DNA from: Clostridia bacterium BRH_c25
Lineage (GTDB): Bacteria > Bacillota_A > Clostridia > Lutisporales > Lutisporaceae
Direction of reading: 5' to 3'
Length of the DNA stretch: 16,679 nucleotides
NCBI GenBank assembly: GCA_001515955.1
Contig: LOES01000094.1
Coordinates: 1-16,679 of the forward strand
Part shown: in pieces, positions 1-6,041 of the stretch
Numbering within the stretch: position 1 is the stretch's first letter
How the letters are laid out: each line of letters starts with the position of its first letter
Position numbers and translations under genes: made by a program
Notes under the pieces: model-generated
The model's input: only the letters and a program-made list of their open reading frames with translations
Told to the model about the DNA's origin: nothing
Databases searched by the model: none

Positions 1-396
1 AATGGTCAGAATGGATTTGACTTCTTAGGTATGCACCACAAGAGATATTTAACAGAAACACGAAGTGGCGAGATGTACTATGTCCTTTACCAATATCCGT
101 GTAAGAAGGCCATGAAACGAATGAGGAAGATGATTAAGGAAGTACTTTCTAACAGAACAGCATTGAAAATGGACATTGTTGAGCTGATAGAAATAATGAA
201 CCGTAAAATTCGAGGATGGCGAAACTACTATACAACAGAGAAATCATGGGGTTGGTTGAATAAAATAGACTGGTATATACAAAGCCTATTCACCCGCTGG
301 GATAATAAAAAGCGTGGAAAGAAAGGCTATTATTCTGGAATAGGGAAGATTGGGAAACTCCTAAATGAAAAGGGACTGCAGAAACTTGCTGCATAA
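1..396 (+). CDS. ltrA: Group II intron reverse transcriptase/maturase, C-terminal part
   Basis: The frame is already open at base 1 and encodes 131 residues. It begins NGQNGFDFLGMHHKRY, which matches the end of the reverse-transcriptase thumb region in LtrA-type proteins (FDFLGF-H), so the ATG at 31 is internal and not the start. The following part (about residues 35-105) has the pattern of the maturase X domain (GIIM), including MNRKIRGWRNYYTTE and the aromatic-rich LNKIDWYIQSLFTRWDNKK. The protein ends soon after with LNEKGLQKLAA and shows no Cys-pair HNH endonuclease domain, so mobility would not rely on target cleavage by this protein. It would bind and fold the intron RNA and reverse-transcribe it. 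Whether the upstream part is intact cannot be seen. Confidence 0.9.
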   Translation, partial: NGQNGFDFLGMHHKRYLTETRSGEMYYVLYQYPCKKAMKRMRKMIKEVLSNRTALKMDIVELIEIMNRKIRGWRNYYTTEKSWGWLNKIDWYIQSLFTRWDNKKRGKKGYYSGIGKIGKLLNEKGLQKLAA

Positions 397-494
397 TCGC
401 ATGCTGAAGGTGAAGAATGTCGGAAAGCCGGATGAGGGAAAACCTCACGTCCGGTTTGATGAGGAGGGGCAGGCATCCCTGCCCTTTACTCTAT
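1..494 (+). mobile_element. Group II intron, 3' portion (5' end outside the window)
   Basis: The end of an intron-encoded maturase (stop at 394-396) is followed by a typical intron 3' structure. Domain V lies at about 426-457: AGCCGGATGAGG, loop GAAAA, CCTCACGTCCGG. Domain VI lies at about 460-494, with arms GGGCAGG and CCTGCCC and a CTCTAT end. The order ORF, domain V, domain VI is that of bacterial group II introns. The exact 3' splice point (about 494) is inferred from family habit. The 5' part and target site are outside the window. Confidence 0.85.
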
Positions 495-527
495 TATCAA
501 CTTACTTGCTCATATACTAATATGTTT

Positions 528-563
528 CAAAAGATAGGCATTTCAAATAGTGACTATCTTTTG
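528..563. repeat. Hairpin CAAAAGATAG / CTATCTTTTG, possible terminator
   Basis: Perfect 10-bp arms at 528-537 and 554-563 are separated by 16 bases. It sits just beyond the stop of the minus-strand pseudogene (566-568), where a terminator is expected, but no clear T run follows on either strand. The AAGATAG arm resembles the hairpins near 8233 and 12579, so it may be a divergent member of that dispersed family. Confidence 0.45.
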
Positions 564-565
564 TC

Positions 566-803
566 TTAGAGCATCTCATCATATATGTGAATTAGCAATT
601 CCTCGGCCATCTTATAATTCGGCTCGTCAGGCAAATTTGTATTTTCTGCTGCATATTTGAATTCCTTATCCAGTTTATCAACTATTTCAAATATCTGATC
701 ATATTCTATTTGAGGGTAGCTGTCCCTGGCTAATGCATTTTGCAGCCTTCTAAGTTGAGCAGTAGCATAATTCCCAAAGCTTTGTATTACTCTTTTTGAA
801 AGT
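566..803 (-). pseudogene. RlaP-type nucleotidyltransferase remnant, middle deleted
   Basis: Read on the minus strand, one open frame runs from just after a TAA near 804 to the stop at 566-568. Its first part (SKRVIQSFGNYATAQLRRLQ, then NALARDSYPQ) is the conserved core after the catalytic domain of predicted nucleotidyltransferases of the DNA polymerase beta superfamily (RlaP, PF10127). Its last part (FKYAAENTNLPDEPNYK, then MAEELLIHIYDEML) matches the C-terminus of the same family. In intact relatives I recall roughly 100 residues between these blocks; here they are joined directly. The N-terminal catalytic domain is also missing. There is no plausible start or ribosome site. I read it as a decayed gene with an internal in-frame deletion. 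The family assignment is from memory of the motifs. Confidence 0.6.
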
Positions 804-822
804 TAAAAAAGTGTCTATGGAC

Positions 823-1073
823 CTATTGGTTGCTCACTAAACTGTTCTCCTTTGGCATCAGAGATGATGAGATAAGGAAGTCTGCTGTTGTACGGTTGCA
901 TGCGATTGGGGTTCCATTGGATCCCAGAAAAATATCACGAAGTTGATTTCTCCTTCAACGATTTTAGCACCAATCTGAAGGTCTCCACCTAGGGGACCAC
1001 TTTCGAACCTGTGTATATCAAGAGAAAGATTTGTTGAGAGAATCTTACCTGTTGTACCAGTAGCAAACAAATT
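823..1073 (-). pseudogene. mgsA: Methylglyoxal synthase remnant (internal deletion, N-terminus lost)
   Basis: The minus strand encodes NLFATGTTGKIL, HRFESGPLGGDLQIGAKI and VEGEINFVIFFWDPMEPQ, diagnostic of methylglyoxal synthase, which turns dihydroxyacetone phosphate into methylglyoxal and phosphate. The conserved Asp of GPLGGD is present. After EPQ the frame breaks, and in another frame (stop at 823-825) the C-terminal block PIACNRTTADFLISS appears. The segment expected between them, HDPDVKALLR plus about six residues and including a conserved His, is missing. The N-terminal 40 or so residues are also absent, since similarity stops near 1073 where unrelated plus-strand sequence takes over. 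It cannot make an active enzyme. Confidence 0.85.
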
Positions 1074-1410
1074 ATATGGAAAACTTGATAAATTTCAAAC
1101 CAAATCTCTACTTGAAAGTCTGGATTATTTGGGGATAGATGCTGATATACTTGAGTATAGTGAGAACGAAGACAGGTTGTCCATGAAGATAAACTCTGTA
1201 GATCTGTTTACAGTTAAAAGAAGCAAGAAGGTTGTTGAGATTTTATTTTCAGGCGCAATTGTCTACATAGAGAGCATTGGCGGAATCTCATACAAGGAAT
1301 ATGTAATGAAATCGGAGCATGAAGAAGGGACTTATAGACTTGAATTATATGTTCTTTTGTCAGGCACCGGGCACCAAATACTATTAAGATTAACTTTTTT
1401 TAGAGATTGA
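1074..1410 (+). pseudogene. Unrecognised ORF, probably 5'-truncated
   Basis: An open plus-strand frame runs through the junction with the mgsA remnant and ends at 1408-1410. The first ATG-equivalent (TTG near 1126) has no ribosome site, and the frame stays open upstream into the mgsA shadow. The roughly 110-residue product (NKLYGKLDKFQTKSLLESLD...LLSGTGHQILLRLTFFRD) is mixed alpha/beta with no membrane segment, and I do not recognise it. The sharp change of coding strand and identity at about 1073 suggests a recombination junction, with this being the 3' end of a gene whose 5' end is lost. Its stop codon overlaps the -35 box of the next gene. Confidence 0.4.
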
Positions 1411-1435
1411 CAAAAGTAATTAATGTCTGTATAAT
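1407..1435 (+). promoter_or_regulatory. Consensus sigma-A promoter of the Rrf2-family gene
   Basis: TTGACA at 1407-1412 and TATAAT at 1430-1435 with a 17-base spacer, both perfect matches, 45 bases before the start codon. A promoter this strong fits a regulator that represses itself. I see no clean palindrome in the leader. Confidence 0.85.
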
Positions 1436-1479
1436 CATAGACAAATAGAGTCCTTAATATCTTTTAAGGAGGTTATACT

Positions 1480-1893
1480 TTGAAATATACGAAAGCGACA
1501 AACTATGCACTGCATATCGTTGCATATATGATTAAACATGATATAAATGATAATTTGAGTTTACAACCATTAGCAAACCACTTCAATATATCTGCTACCT
1601 ATCTTTCAAAGATTTTAACGCAGTTAGTAAAGGCTGATATAATCCAGTCAACTCCAGGTGTGAATGGTGGTTATATTTTGCGTAAAAAGAAAGAGGACAT
1701 TTCATTTATGGATGTGATCAATGCAACCGAAGGAACTGGAGCAATATTTAATTGTGACTTACAAGAGGAAGGCGATTGTCCTATTCACAAAGTAATGACA
1801 GAAGCAGAAAATGTGTTGAATACATTTCTACAGAATAAAAAGCTGTATGAAATATTCCAAAATACAACAACCAATAGAATATGTGAGGAATAA
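1480..1893 (+). CDS. Rrf2-family transcriptional regulator
   Basis: 137 residues, started at TTG 1480 because AAGGAGG (1466-1472) lies 7 bases upstream. Residues 1-65 form the Rrf2 winged helix: MKYTKATNYALHIVAYM, then the helix-turn-helix LANHFNISATYLSKILTQLV and the wing TPGVNGGYILRKK. The linker holds Cys92 and Cys100 (FNC-x7-C), with a third Cys at 135 near the end. In Rrf2 proteins such as IscR and NsrR three clustered Cys hold a [2Fe-2S] or [4Fe-4S] centre. Here only two are clustered, so a cluster is possible but not assured. The methyltransferase gene follows 120 bases downstream and may be a target. Family assignment is firm; the signal sensed is unknown. Confidence 0.92.
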   Translation: MKYTKATNYALHIVAYMIKHDINDNLSLQPLANHFNISATYLSKILTQLVKADIIQSTPGVNGGYILRKKKEDISFMDVINATEGTGAIFNCDLQEEGDCPIHKVMTEAENVLNTFLQNKKLYEIFQNTTTNRICEE

Positions 1894-1902
1894 TCCTTTA
1901 AT

Positions 1903-1955
1903 ATACACAACCATATTATAGTGTTTTTTATGCTCTAATTATAGATATTGTGTAT
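1903..1955. promoter_or_regulatory. Spaced inverted repeat ATACACAA / TTGTGTAT before the methyltransferase
   Basis: Perfect 8-bp arms at 1903-1910 and 1948-1955 are separated by 37 bases in the gap between the Rrf2 gene and the methyltransferase. This is too wide for a terminator stem but compatible with two regulator half-sites. In AT-rich DNA an 8-bp pair can arise by chance, so support is weak. Confidence 0.25.
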
Positions 1956-2013
1956 CTGTAATATATGCATTAAATTATAAACTTGTTTCATTTATTATAC
2001 GAGGAGGATAAAT

Positions 2014-2607
2014 ATGAAAAATCATCAACACAATTCAAGAGAAATGCAGCAATTAGCAAGAATAATTGAGTATTTAGACAGACCTGAAAGAATAAAGGCT
2101 TTTCCACCGGAAGAGATATTGCAAATGCTCTCAATTAAAAAAACTGATAATATTTTAGATTTAGGTGCAGGTACAGGGTATTTAGCAATTCCGGCAGCTC
2201 AAATGGTTGATGAATTAGTTTATGCACTAGATATGGATCCAAAGATGTTGGAGGTTATAGATTCTAAGGCTCAAGATGAAAATATAACAAATATTCAACT
2301 GGTTAAGGGAAGTATTGATGATATTCCACTACCAGATGATTCAATTGATATTGTACTGGCTTCATTAGTTTTACATGAAGTTAATCCGTTATCTAAAACC
2401 TTGCATGAAGTTAATCGTGTGCTTAAAGAAGGTGGATATTTTCTATGTCTTGAATTTGAAAAAATAGAGAGTGCTATTGATGGCCCACCAATGAATATAA
2501 GAATTCCTTCATCGATTATGGAACAGGAATTAATAAATGCCGGGTTTAGTATAATACAAAAATTATTTCCAAGAGACTTTTTATACATCATTATTGCTAA
2601 AAAGTAA
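2014..2607 (+). CDS. Class I SAM-dependent methyltransferase
   Basis: 197 residues; ATG 2014 is preceded by GAGGAGG (2001-2007) with a 6-base gap. Motif I, the SAM-binding glycine loop, is ILDLGAGTG at residues 47-55. The acidic residue binding the SAM ribose is in ALDMD (71-75). A motif II-like LPDDSIDIVLASLVLHEV follows at 106-123, and the motif III region is VLKEGGYFLCLEFE at 136-149. This is the Methyltransf_11/25 fold, as in UbiE-like enzymes, at normal to slightly short length. The N-terminus is His/Asn/Gln-rich (MKNHQHNSREMQQ) with no signal peptide, so it is cytoplasmic. The substrate cannot be told. The upstream Rrf2 gene is the likely regulator, as such pairs occur in Firmicutes (recalled, not checked). 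Confidence 0.88.
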   Translation: MKNHQHNSREMQQLARIIEYLDRPERIKAFPPEEILQMLSIKKTDNILDLGAGTGYLAIPAAQMVDELVYALDMDPKMLEVIDSKAQDENITNIQLVKGSIDDIPLPDDSIDIVLASLVLHEVNPLSKTLHEVNRVLKEGGYFLCLEFEKIESAIDGPPMNIRIPSSIMEQELINAGFSIIQKLFPRDFLYIIIAKK

Positions 2608-2728
2608 AATTGTTTTCGTTGACCTAGCACTGAAAAACCACAATAAAGCAATCGTGCTTATGCTTGGCAACATCAATGCAAAAAAAACATAGCTTCAAAC
2701 TATGAGTTCATTATATTAGGAGGTATTC

Positions 2729-3029
2729 ATGACAACAATTAAATTTAACGGTGCCTATCCTTTATTTTGTAAAAGTATTAGGGAAAGAAGCAAACCATCC
2801 CCTTTGCTTTTCGAGTTTATGCATACTCAGGGAACTTCAAGTGGTATTCTAGCTGTAAATGGCGAATGGAATGCTTTATAAAATCTGCAGCAAGGTGCAA
2901 TATATCAGCAGCAGATATGCAGGTATGGCTTTTAAGATCTATAAAAGGAAGCCTTTTATCCGATGGAACGAAATCAGCATTGCTTACGTCAAAGAAATAA
3001 AAAACAGATATCCAGGAGGAAATCAGTGA
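2729..3029 (+). pseudogene. Small gene of unknown function, apparently frameshifted
   Basis: An ATG at 2729 follows AGGAGG (2718-2723) and opens a 50-codon frame, MTTIKFNGAYPLFCKSIRER..., ending at TAA 2879-2881. A second frame overlaps its end (from about 2859) and continues to TGA 3027-3029 with KICSKVQYISSRYAGMAFK... This second frame has no ribosome site of its own, and its stop overlaps the GTG start of the next gene as GTGA, the arrangement of translationally coupled genes. The simplest reading is one gene of about 100 codons with a frameshift near 2865-2880. I do not recognise the product. Alternatively the first frame is a real 50-residue peptide and the second is noise. Confidence 0.4.
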
Positions 3030-3595
3030 AAAGGTTATTATTACTTATGTTAATTTTAGTATTAAGCGTTTCCCTGCTTGCTTGCACCAACACGAGTGCC
3101 AATTCAGGGAATGAACCGAAGCTAAACAGTACGGAACAGCCTGTAGATTCCTATTACGGGCAATATCAGATGGCAGATGAAGGCTTCTCCAGTCGTGTGA
3201 AGGACAATGCAATTGATAGAGATTATAATACTGAATCAGCCAAATTTCAGAAATCACCTGAATTCAGCACCCAGGGTTGGGTCGAATTGGAGAGCAGGTA
3301 TAAAGAACTGTGGGATAAGGAATTGAACAACACTTATAATAAACTCATCAAAGAGCTTAATGAAGCGGAACAGAAAAAGCTGCTTGAGGCTCAGAAGGGC
3401 TGGTTACAGTTTCATACTAACGAATCGGCGTTCGTTGTAGAGACATGGGAGGATCTGGGACTAGGATCTCAAGGAAAGGTTCAGCTTGTAATGTCGGAAA
3501 AGGAAAGGATACGCAAACGGACTCTGCAGCTAATGGAGTACTACAATATGCTTGGCGGAGAAGTAGAGTTCCTGTATAAAGGAGTTAACAAATAG
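3026..3595 (+). CDS. LprI/DUF1311-like lipoprotein
   Basis: Started at GTG 3026, not the upstream ATG 2963, because AGGAGG (3014-3019) fits this start and the protein then begins with a proper lipoprotein signal: VKR, a Leu-rich core, and lipobox LLAC with Cys20 as lipidation site. The mature part has a Ser/Asn-rich tether (21-45), then from about residue 80 a helical domain (WDKELNNTYNKLIKELNEAE, LEAQKGWLQFHTNE) with the W-x2-E/F-x2-pattern of DUF1311, the family that includes the lysozyme inhibitor LprI of mycobacteria. It should be anchored to the outer face of the membrane, 189 residues. Lysozyme inhibition is only one known role of the family. The gene overlaps the broken ORF upstream by GTGA. 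Confidence 0.75.
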   Translation: MKRLLLLMLILVLSVSLLACTNTSANSGNEPKLNSTEQPVDSYYGQYQMADEGFSSRVKDNAIDRDYNTESAKFQKSPEFSTQGWVELESRYKELWDKELNNTYNKLIKELNEAEQKKLLEAQKGWLQFHTNESAFVVETWEDLGLGSQGKVQLVMSEKERIRKRTLQLMEYYNMLGGEVEFLYKGVNK

Positions 3596-3611
3596 ATATT
3601 TATGAAAATGG

Positions 3612-3650
3612 ATAGGGGTCAGGCTTGAGGTGTTCAAGCCTGACCCCTAT
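3612..3650. repeat. Perfect 17-bp palindrome (GGGGTCAGGCTTGA type)
   Basis: Arms 3612-3628 (ATAGGGGTCAGGCTTGA) and 3634-3650 are perfect reverse complements around a 5-base loop. No T run follows on either strand, so although it can form a strong hairpin after the lipoprotein gene it is not a standard terminator. The AGGGGTCAGGCTTGA core resembles repetitive palindromes that I recall being linked to REP-associated tyrosine transposases (RAYTs) in many bacteria. Confidence 0.7.
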
Positions 3651-3658
3651 TAAAACAG

Positions 3659-3716
3659 AAGGGATAGTTTGAGCTTGTCCTTTATTTTAGTTTACTACTG
3701 TAATATTATGGAATAT
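3659..3716 (+). repeat. Dispersed repeat: weak hairpin plus conserved AT-rich tail
   Basis: A hairpin AAGGGATAG...CTTGTCCTT (with GU pairs and one bulge) is followed by TTTATTTTAG and by a tail to 3716 that matches 8254-8289 at 31 of 36 positions, ending ATATTATGGAATAT. The hairpin resembles the one at 12579-12603. It could terminate the lipoprotein transcript, but conservation of the tail beyond the T-rich stretch suggests a small repeat family. Confidence 0.5.
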
Positions 3717-3842
3717 AACGAAATCAAGATTAACTGTTACTGCAACGCGAAAGTTTATGCTCTTTTGTTCGGAGCCTGCCATAAAATAAATTATATTTTT
3801 TGATATTTTTTTGGTTTATAGCATATTATAAATAGCAGAAAG

Positions 3843-3907
3843 TTAACTAACACATGTTTACTTTTGAACATATGTTGGTTATAATATTGTTAACCAACAT
3901 ATGTGTA
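3843..3907 (+). promoter_or_regulatory. Promoter with three copies of TAACCAACATATGTG-like operator
   Basis: Likely -10 TATAAT at 3880-3885 and -35 TTTACT at 3857-3862, 17-base spacer. Around it lie three related sites: TTAACTAACACATGTTTA (3843-3860), an inverted copy with ACATATGTTGGTT (3868-3880), and TTAACCAACATATGTGTA (3890-3907). The first and third match at 15 of 18 positions. The second and third form perfect 13-bp arms (3868-3880 and 3892-3904) that flank the -10 box. A protein bound here would cover the promoter, as in autoregulated toxin-antitoxin operons. Confidence 0.65.
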
Positions 3908-3942
3908 ACTTAGTGAAATTGTTGGTTAGAGGAGGCTTTATA

Positions 3943-4242
3943 ATGGCAATATTAAAAGACACAATAAATGAGGAATTTCAACGTCTTATAAAGATGGAAA
4001 AAGCTTACAAGGAAAAGATTCAAGGACTTCCGAAAGGGACTATTACTATAAAAAAGATAAAGGGGCAATCATACCCTTATCTAAGTTATAGAGAGGGACT
4101 TAAGGTAAAAACTGTTTACTTAAAATTGGAAGGAATAGAGCTTGAGAATTTTAAAGGGCAAATAGCTCAGCGTAAGCAGTATGAGAGGGTTCTTAAAGAA
4201 ATACGGAAAGACCTTAAAATTGCAAGAAAGGTAATTAAATGA
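3943..4242 (+). CDS. Small basic protein, putative antitoxin-like partner (DUF6788-like)
   Basis: 99 residues, started at ATG 3943, 7 bases after AGAGGAGG (3928-3935). The frame also has an ATG at 3901, but that lies inside the operator and lacks a ribosome site. The protein is Lys/Glu-rich. It has an N-terminal coil (TINEEFQRLIKMEKAYKEKI), a central beta region LPKGTITIKKIKGQSYPYLS and YREGLKVKTVYLKLE, and a C-terminal charged helix ending RKDLKIARKVIK. The LP-G-I-KKI-G-Y-Y-YREG-KV pattern resembles small proteins grouped as DUF6788 (from memory). I see no helix-turn-helix, though it is basic enough to bind nucleic acid. Its stop overlaps the next start as ATGA, so the two are made together. 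Antitoxin is inference from gene order, size and operator. Confidence 0.55.
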   Translation: MAILKDTINEEFQRLIKMEKAYKEKIQGLPKGTITIKKIKGQSYPYLSYREGLKVKTVYLKLEGIELENFKGQIAQRKQYERVLKEIRKDLKIARKVIK

Positions 4243-4901
4243 TGGATAAGCAGAGACAGCTATTTTGGGATACTATAAAAGCATTCAATGATATAGGTAT
4301 ATTGTCGTATGTTGTTGTTATTGGCAGCTGGGCTGAGCATATATATGAACTAGCATATTTTCAGGATTTTGAAGCTAATCTAAGGACCCGGGACATAGAT
4401 TTTCTTTATCCAAACATAAGAAAGCCTGATAAGAAAGTCGACCTTATAAAGTCACTAGAGGAACTTGGTTTTCTTGTTGCGGTGGACTCCCTCACAGAAA
4501 TTACGAAGTTTTATAATGAAGAACTTGAGATAGAATTTCTTGTAAGGGATATGGGACAGGGACAATCAGATGCTTATGAGGTGGAGGCTTTGAATATCAA
4601 GGCTGAAGGACTCAGACACATGGACATTCTTTCGAGACATTCTATAGCTGTAGAAATAAAAGGTTTTACTGTCAAAGTTCCTTATCCTCAGGCTTATGTG
4701 TTGCACAAGCTTATTATCAATAAGAGCAGAAAGACAAAAAAGGAAAAGGATATAAGATCAGTTATTTTTATTTTGGAGAAGCTTAAAGAGGACCCGCATA
4801 AGATAGAAAAGCTGAAAGGGATTTATGATACCCTATCCAAAAAAGAAAAGCAAAGAATTGATGAAACATGTAAAGAAAACTCAATTGACCTTTTTATGTA
4901 G
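4239..4901 (+). CDS. Nucleotidyltransferase-fold protein, putative toxin/defence enzyme
   Basis: 220 residues, start ATG 4239 overlapping the previous stop (ATGA). The minimal nucleotidyltransferase core is visible: VVVIGSWAEHI (residues 25-35, with the GS-W motif), then LRTRDIDFLYP (48-58) with the two Asp of the D-x-D metal site, and a third acidic candidate in LEIEFLVRDMG. The downstream KVPYPQAYVLHKLIINKSRK resembles the helical part of AbiEii/MNT-type and NTP_transf_8 proteins. Such enzymes transfer nucleotides to tRNA or protein targets, and several are toxins of abortive-infection or toxin-antitoxin systems. No signal or membrane segment, so cytoplasmic. All core motifs look intact. 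The partner gene and operator argue for a two-component module. Substrate unknown. Confidence 0.7.
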   Translation: MMDKQRQLFWDTIKAFNDIGILSYVVVIGSWAEHIYELAYFQDFEANLRTRDIDFLYPNIRKPDKKVDLIKSLEELGFLVAVDSLTEITKFYNEELEIEFLVRDMGQGQSDAYEVEALNIKAEGLRHMDILSRHSIAVEIKGFTVKVPYPQAYVLHKLIINKSRKTKKEKDIRSVIFILEKLKEDPHKIEKLKGIYDTLSKKEKQRIDETCKENSIDLFM

Positions 4902-4990
4902 ATATAATATGACCAATTAACAAAGAAGTAGGGACGGTTATTTTGTTTTTCGTTTTCAAAACCAATAAATAAGTGCCAGTCTGTCTAATT

Positions 4991-5630
4991 GTGTGTCCAG
5001 CAAAGCTGGACCGTGCTAACCGGTGGAAGTCCGGTCCCGGTAATCGCCAAGGAGCCGGGTAGCAAATCCCAGTGCGCTGCAGAAATGCAGGGTGCCAAGC
5101 GGGAGGATAACGTACCTGCTAATTAGGCAGGGCAAGCGAGAATGCTGGTCATAACATAAAGTGAACTCTGCCGCATTGTAAAGACTGGGCTCCGGATTAA
5201 GGGGAGCAAGAGGGAGCCGGGCCTGGAGTTGATGGGCGAAGGCCATGGAAGGTAGGAAGAGCTTGGAAGCACTACCCAAGAATCCTCCGGTGTAAGGGAG
5301 ACGACAAGTATTTAAAGTACAGTTCGGAACTGGAGAGACCCTCCCCGCACAGAGAGTGTAAAGAGGATTCATAAAACTGGAAGGTGAAATTGAAATCCTG
5401 CGGGAAGGTGCCGGAGGAATAGACAGAATGACCATAGAGGCAGTAGAAAGATATGGACTGGAAAGACTATTGAATGAAATCCAGTACGAACTGTAAAATG
5501 GGACATACCGAGCAAAACCAGTAAAAAGAGTGTACATGCCAAAAACAGATGGAAAAAGCGACCATTAGGCATACCGGCAATCAAAGACCGGATAGTCCAG
5601 ACGGCAGCGAAGATAGTCATGGAACCCATA
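4991..5630 (+). mobile_element. Group II intron, 5' portion only, degenerate
   Basis: GTGTGTCC at 4991 fits the GUGYG 5' end of group II introns. The following GC-rich, hairpin-rich 380 bases without reading frame (for example CCGGTGGAAGTCCGG and CCGGTAATCGCC) have the look of domain I. A reverse-transcriptase N-terminus follows from about 5371. Similarity stops at about 5630 in the middle of the RT, so domains II-VI are absent. The intron lies six bases inside the left inverted repeat (4973-4985). Long open frames on the minus strand here are chance frames over structured RNA sequence. Confidence 0.75.
5371..5630 (+). pseudogene. Group II intron reverse transcriptase, N-terminal fragment
   Basis: Translation gives GAGGIDRMTIEAVERYGLER..., then (after an in-frame TAA near 5494) NGTYRAKPVKRVYMPKTDGK, then in a shifted frame RPLGIPAIKDRIVQTAAKIV and MEPI. 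This is the RT0-RT2 region of intron reverse transcriptases (GAxGIDG; Y-P-PVRRV-IPK-DG; RPLGIP-KDR-VQ). There are at least two lesions, one stop and one frameshift at the AAAAAG run near 5550, before the sequence ends abruptly in MEPI. The catalytic YADD part is missing. It is a dead copy, and nothing here shows whether it belongs to the same intron type as the one at the start of the window. Confidence 0.8.
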
Positions 5631-6041
5631 ATAATTGTCCCACTCCTTATCATGAGGCACCTCCTGCCGTATATGTTGTACCTAAGTAAGTACCGTAATA
5701 TTGGGAAGCAGGCGTATAGTGCTGCTAATACAAGAGCGAATATTGAGATTTCTTCAACTGTAATACTAACACTATTATCAACCCCAATAGATGTAGGTTC
5801 AGGTTACTGTCAAGTAAACGTTGGCAACTTTTTTTCATACAAATTTTCTGTAAATGTATGGACAAATTAGGTCGCATTTATTCCACGTTCCTATTGACAT
5901 GAGGAGCCCTGCACCCTCTGGACACCTGTTCTTAGGCGGAATTAGCCTGTATTTTATGCGCCTTCCGCCGCCAAGATTTTACCAGAGGGTGCCACCCCAT
6001 ATAAATAGGCTTTCGCGGCATAAACGCTCTGCTTAGTTATA
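5631..6041. other. Region without a recognisable gene
   Basis: On the minus strand about 5631-5800 encodes an open fragment (PEPTSIGVDNSVSITVEE, then a hydrophobic segment ISIFALVLAALYACFPILRY) that could be the membrane-anchored C-terminus of a lost gene cut by the intron remnant; I do not recognise it. From 5800 to 6041 no convincing frame is present. This part contains the imperfect palindrome at 5911-5992. Confidence 0.35.
5911..5992. repeat. 82-base imperfect palindrome, structured element
   Basis: Outer arms GCACCCTCTGG (5911-5921) and CCAGAGGGTGC (5982-5992) pair perfectly. Inside them CTTAGGCGGAA (5931-5941) pairs with TTCCGCC...AAG (5963-5975). The result is a long two-step stem with an apical loop of about 21 bases. 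Its GC content is well above the surroundings and there is no T tract. It could be a transposon end, a MITE-like repeat or a structured RNA. Confidence 0.55.

Noticed and set aside
2963..3025. Upstream start for the lipoprotein at ATG 2963
   Set aside because: It would place 21 charged residues before the signal peptide and has no ribosome site, while GTG 3026 has AGGAGG and gives a standard lipoprotein signal.
3612..3650. Standard Rho-independent terminator
   Set aside because: The stem is strong but is followed by ATTAAAACAG, not a T run; I list it as a repeat instead.
5016..5653. Two long minus-strand open frames across the intron 5' region
   Set aside because: They run antisense to structured group II intron RNA and a recognisable RT fragment; Ser/Pro/Leu-rich translations with no start signal are typical of chance frames.
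5619..6036. Two plus-strand open frames of 83 and 60 codons
   Set aside because: No ribosome sites. The first lies opposite a better-looking minus-strand fragment, and the second spans the palindrome, giving low-complexity basic peptides.
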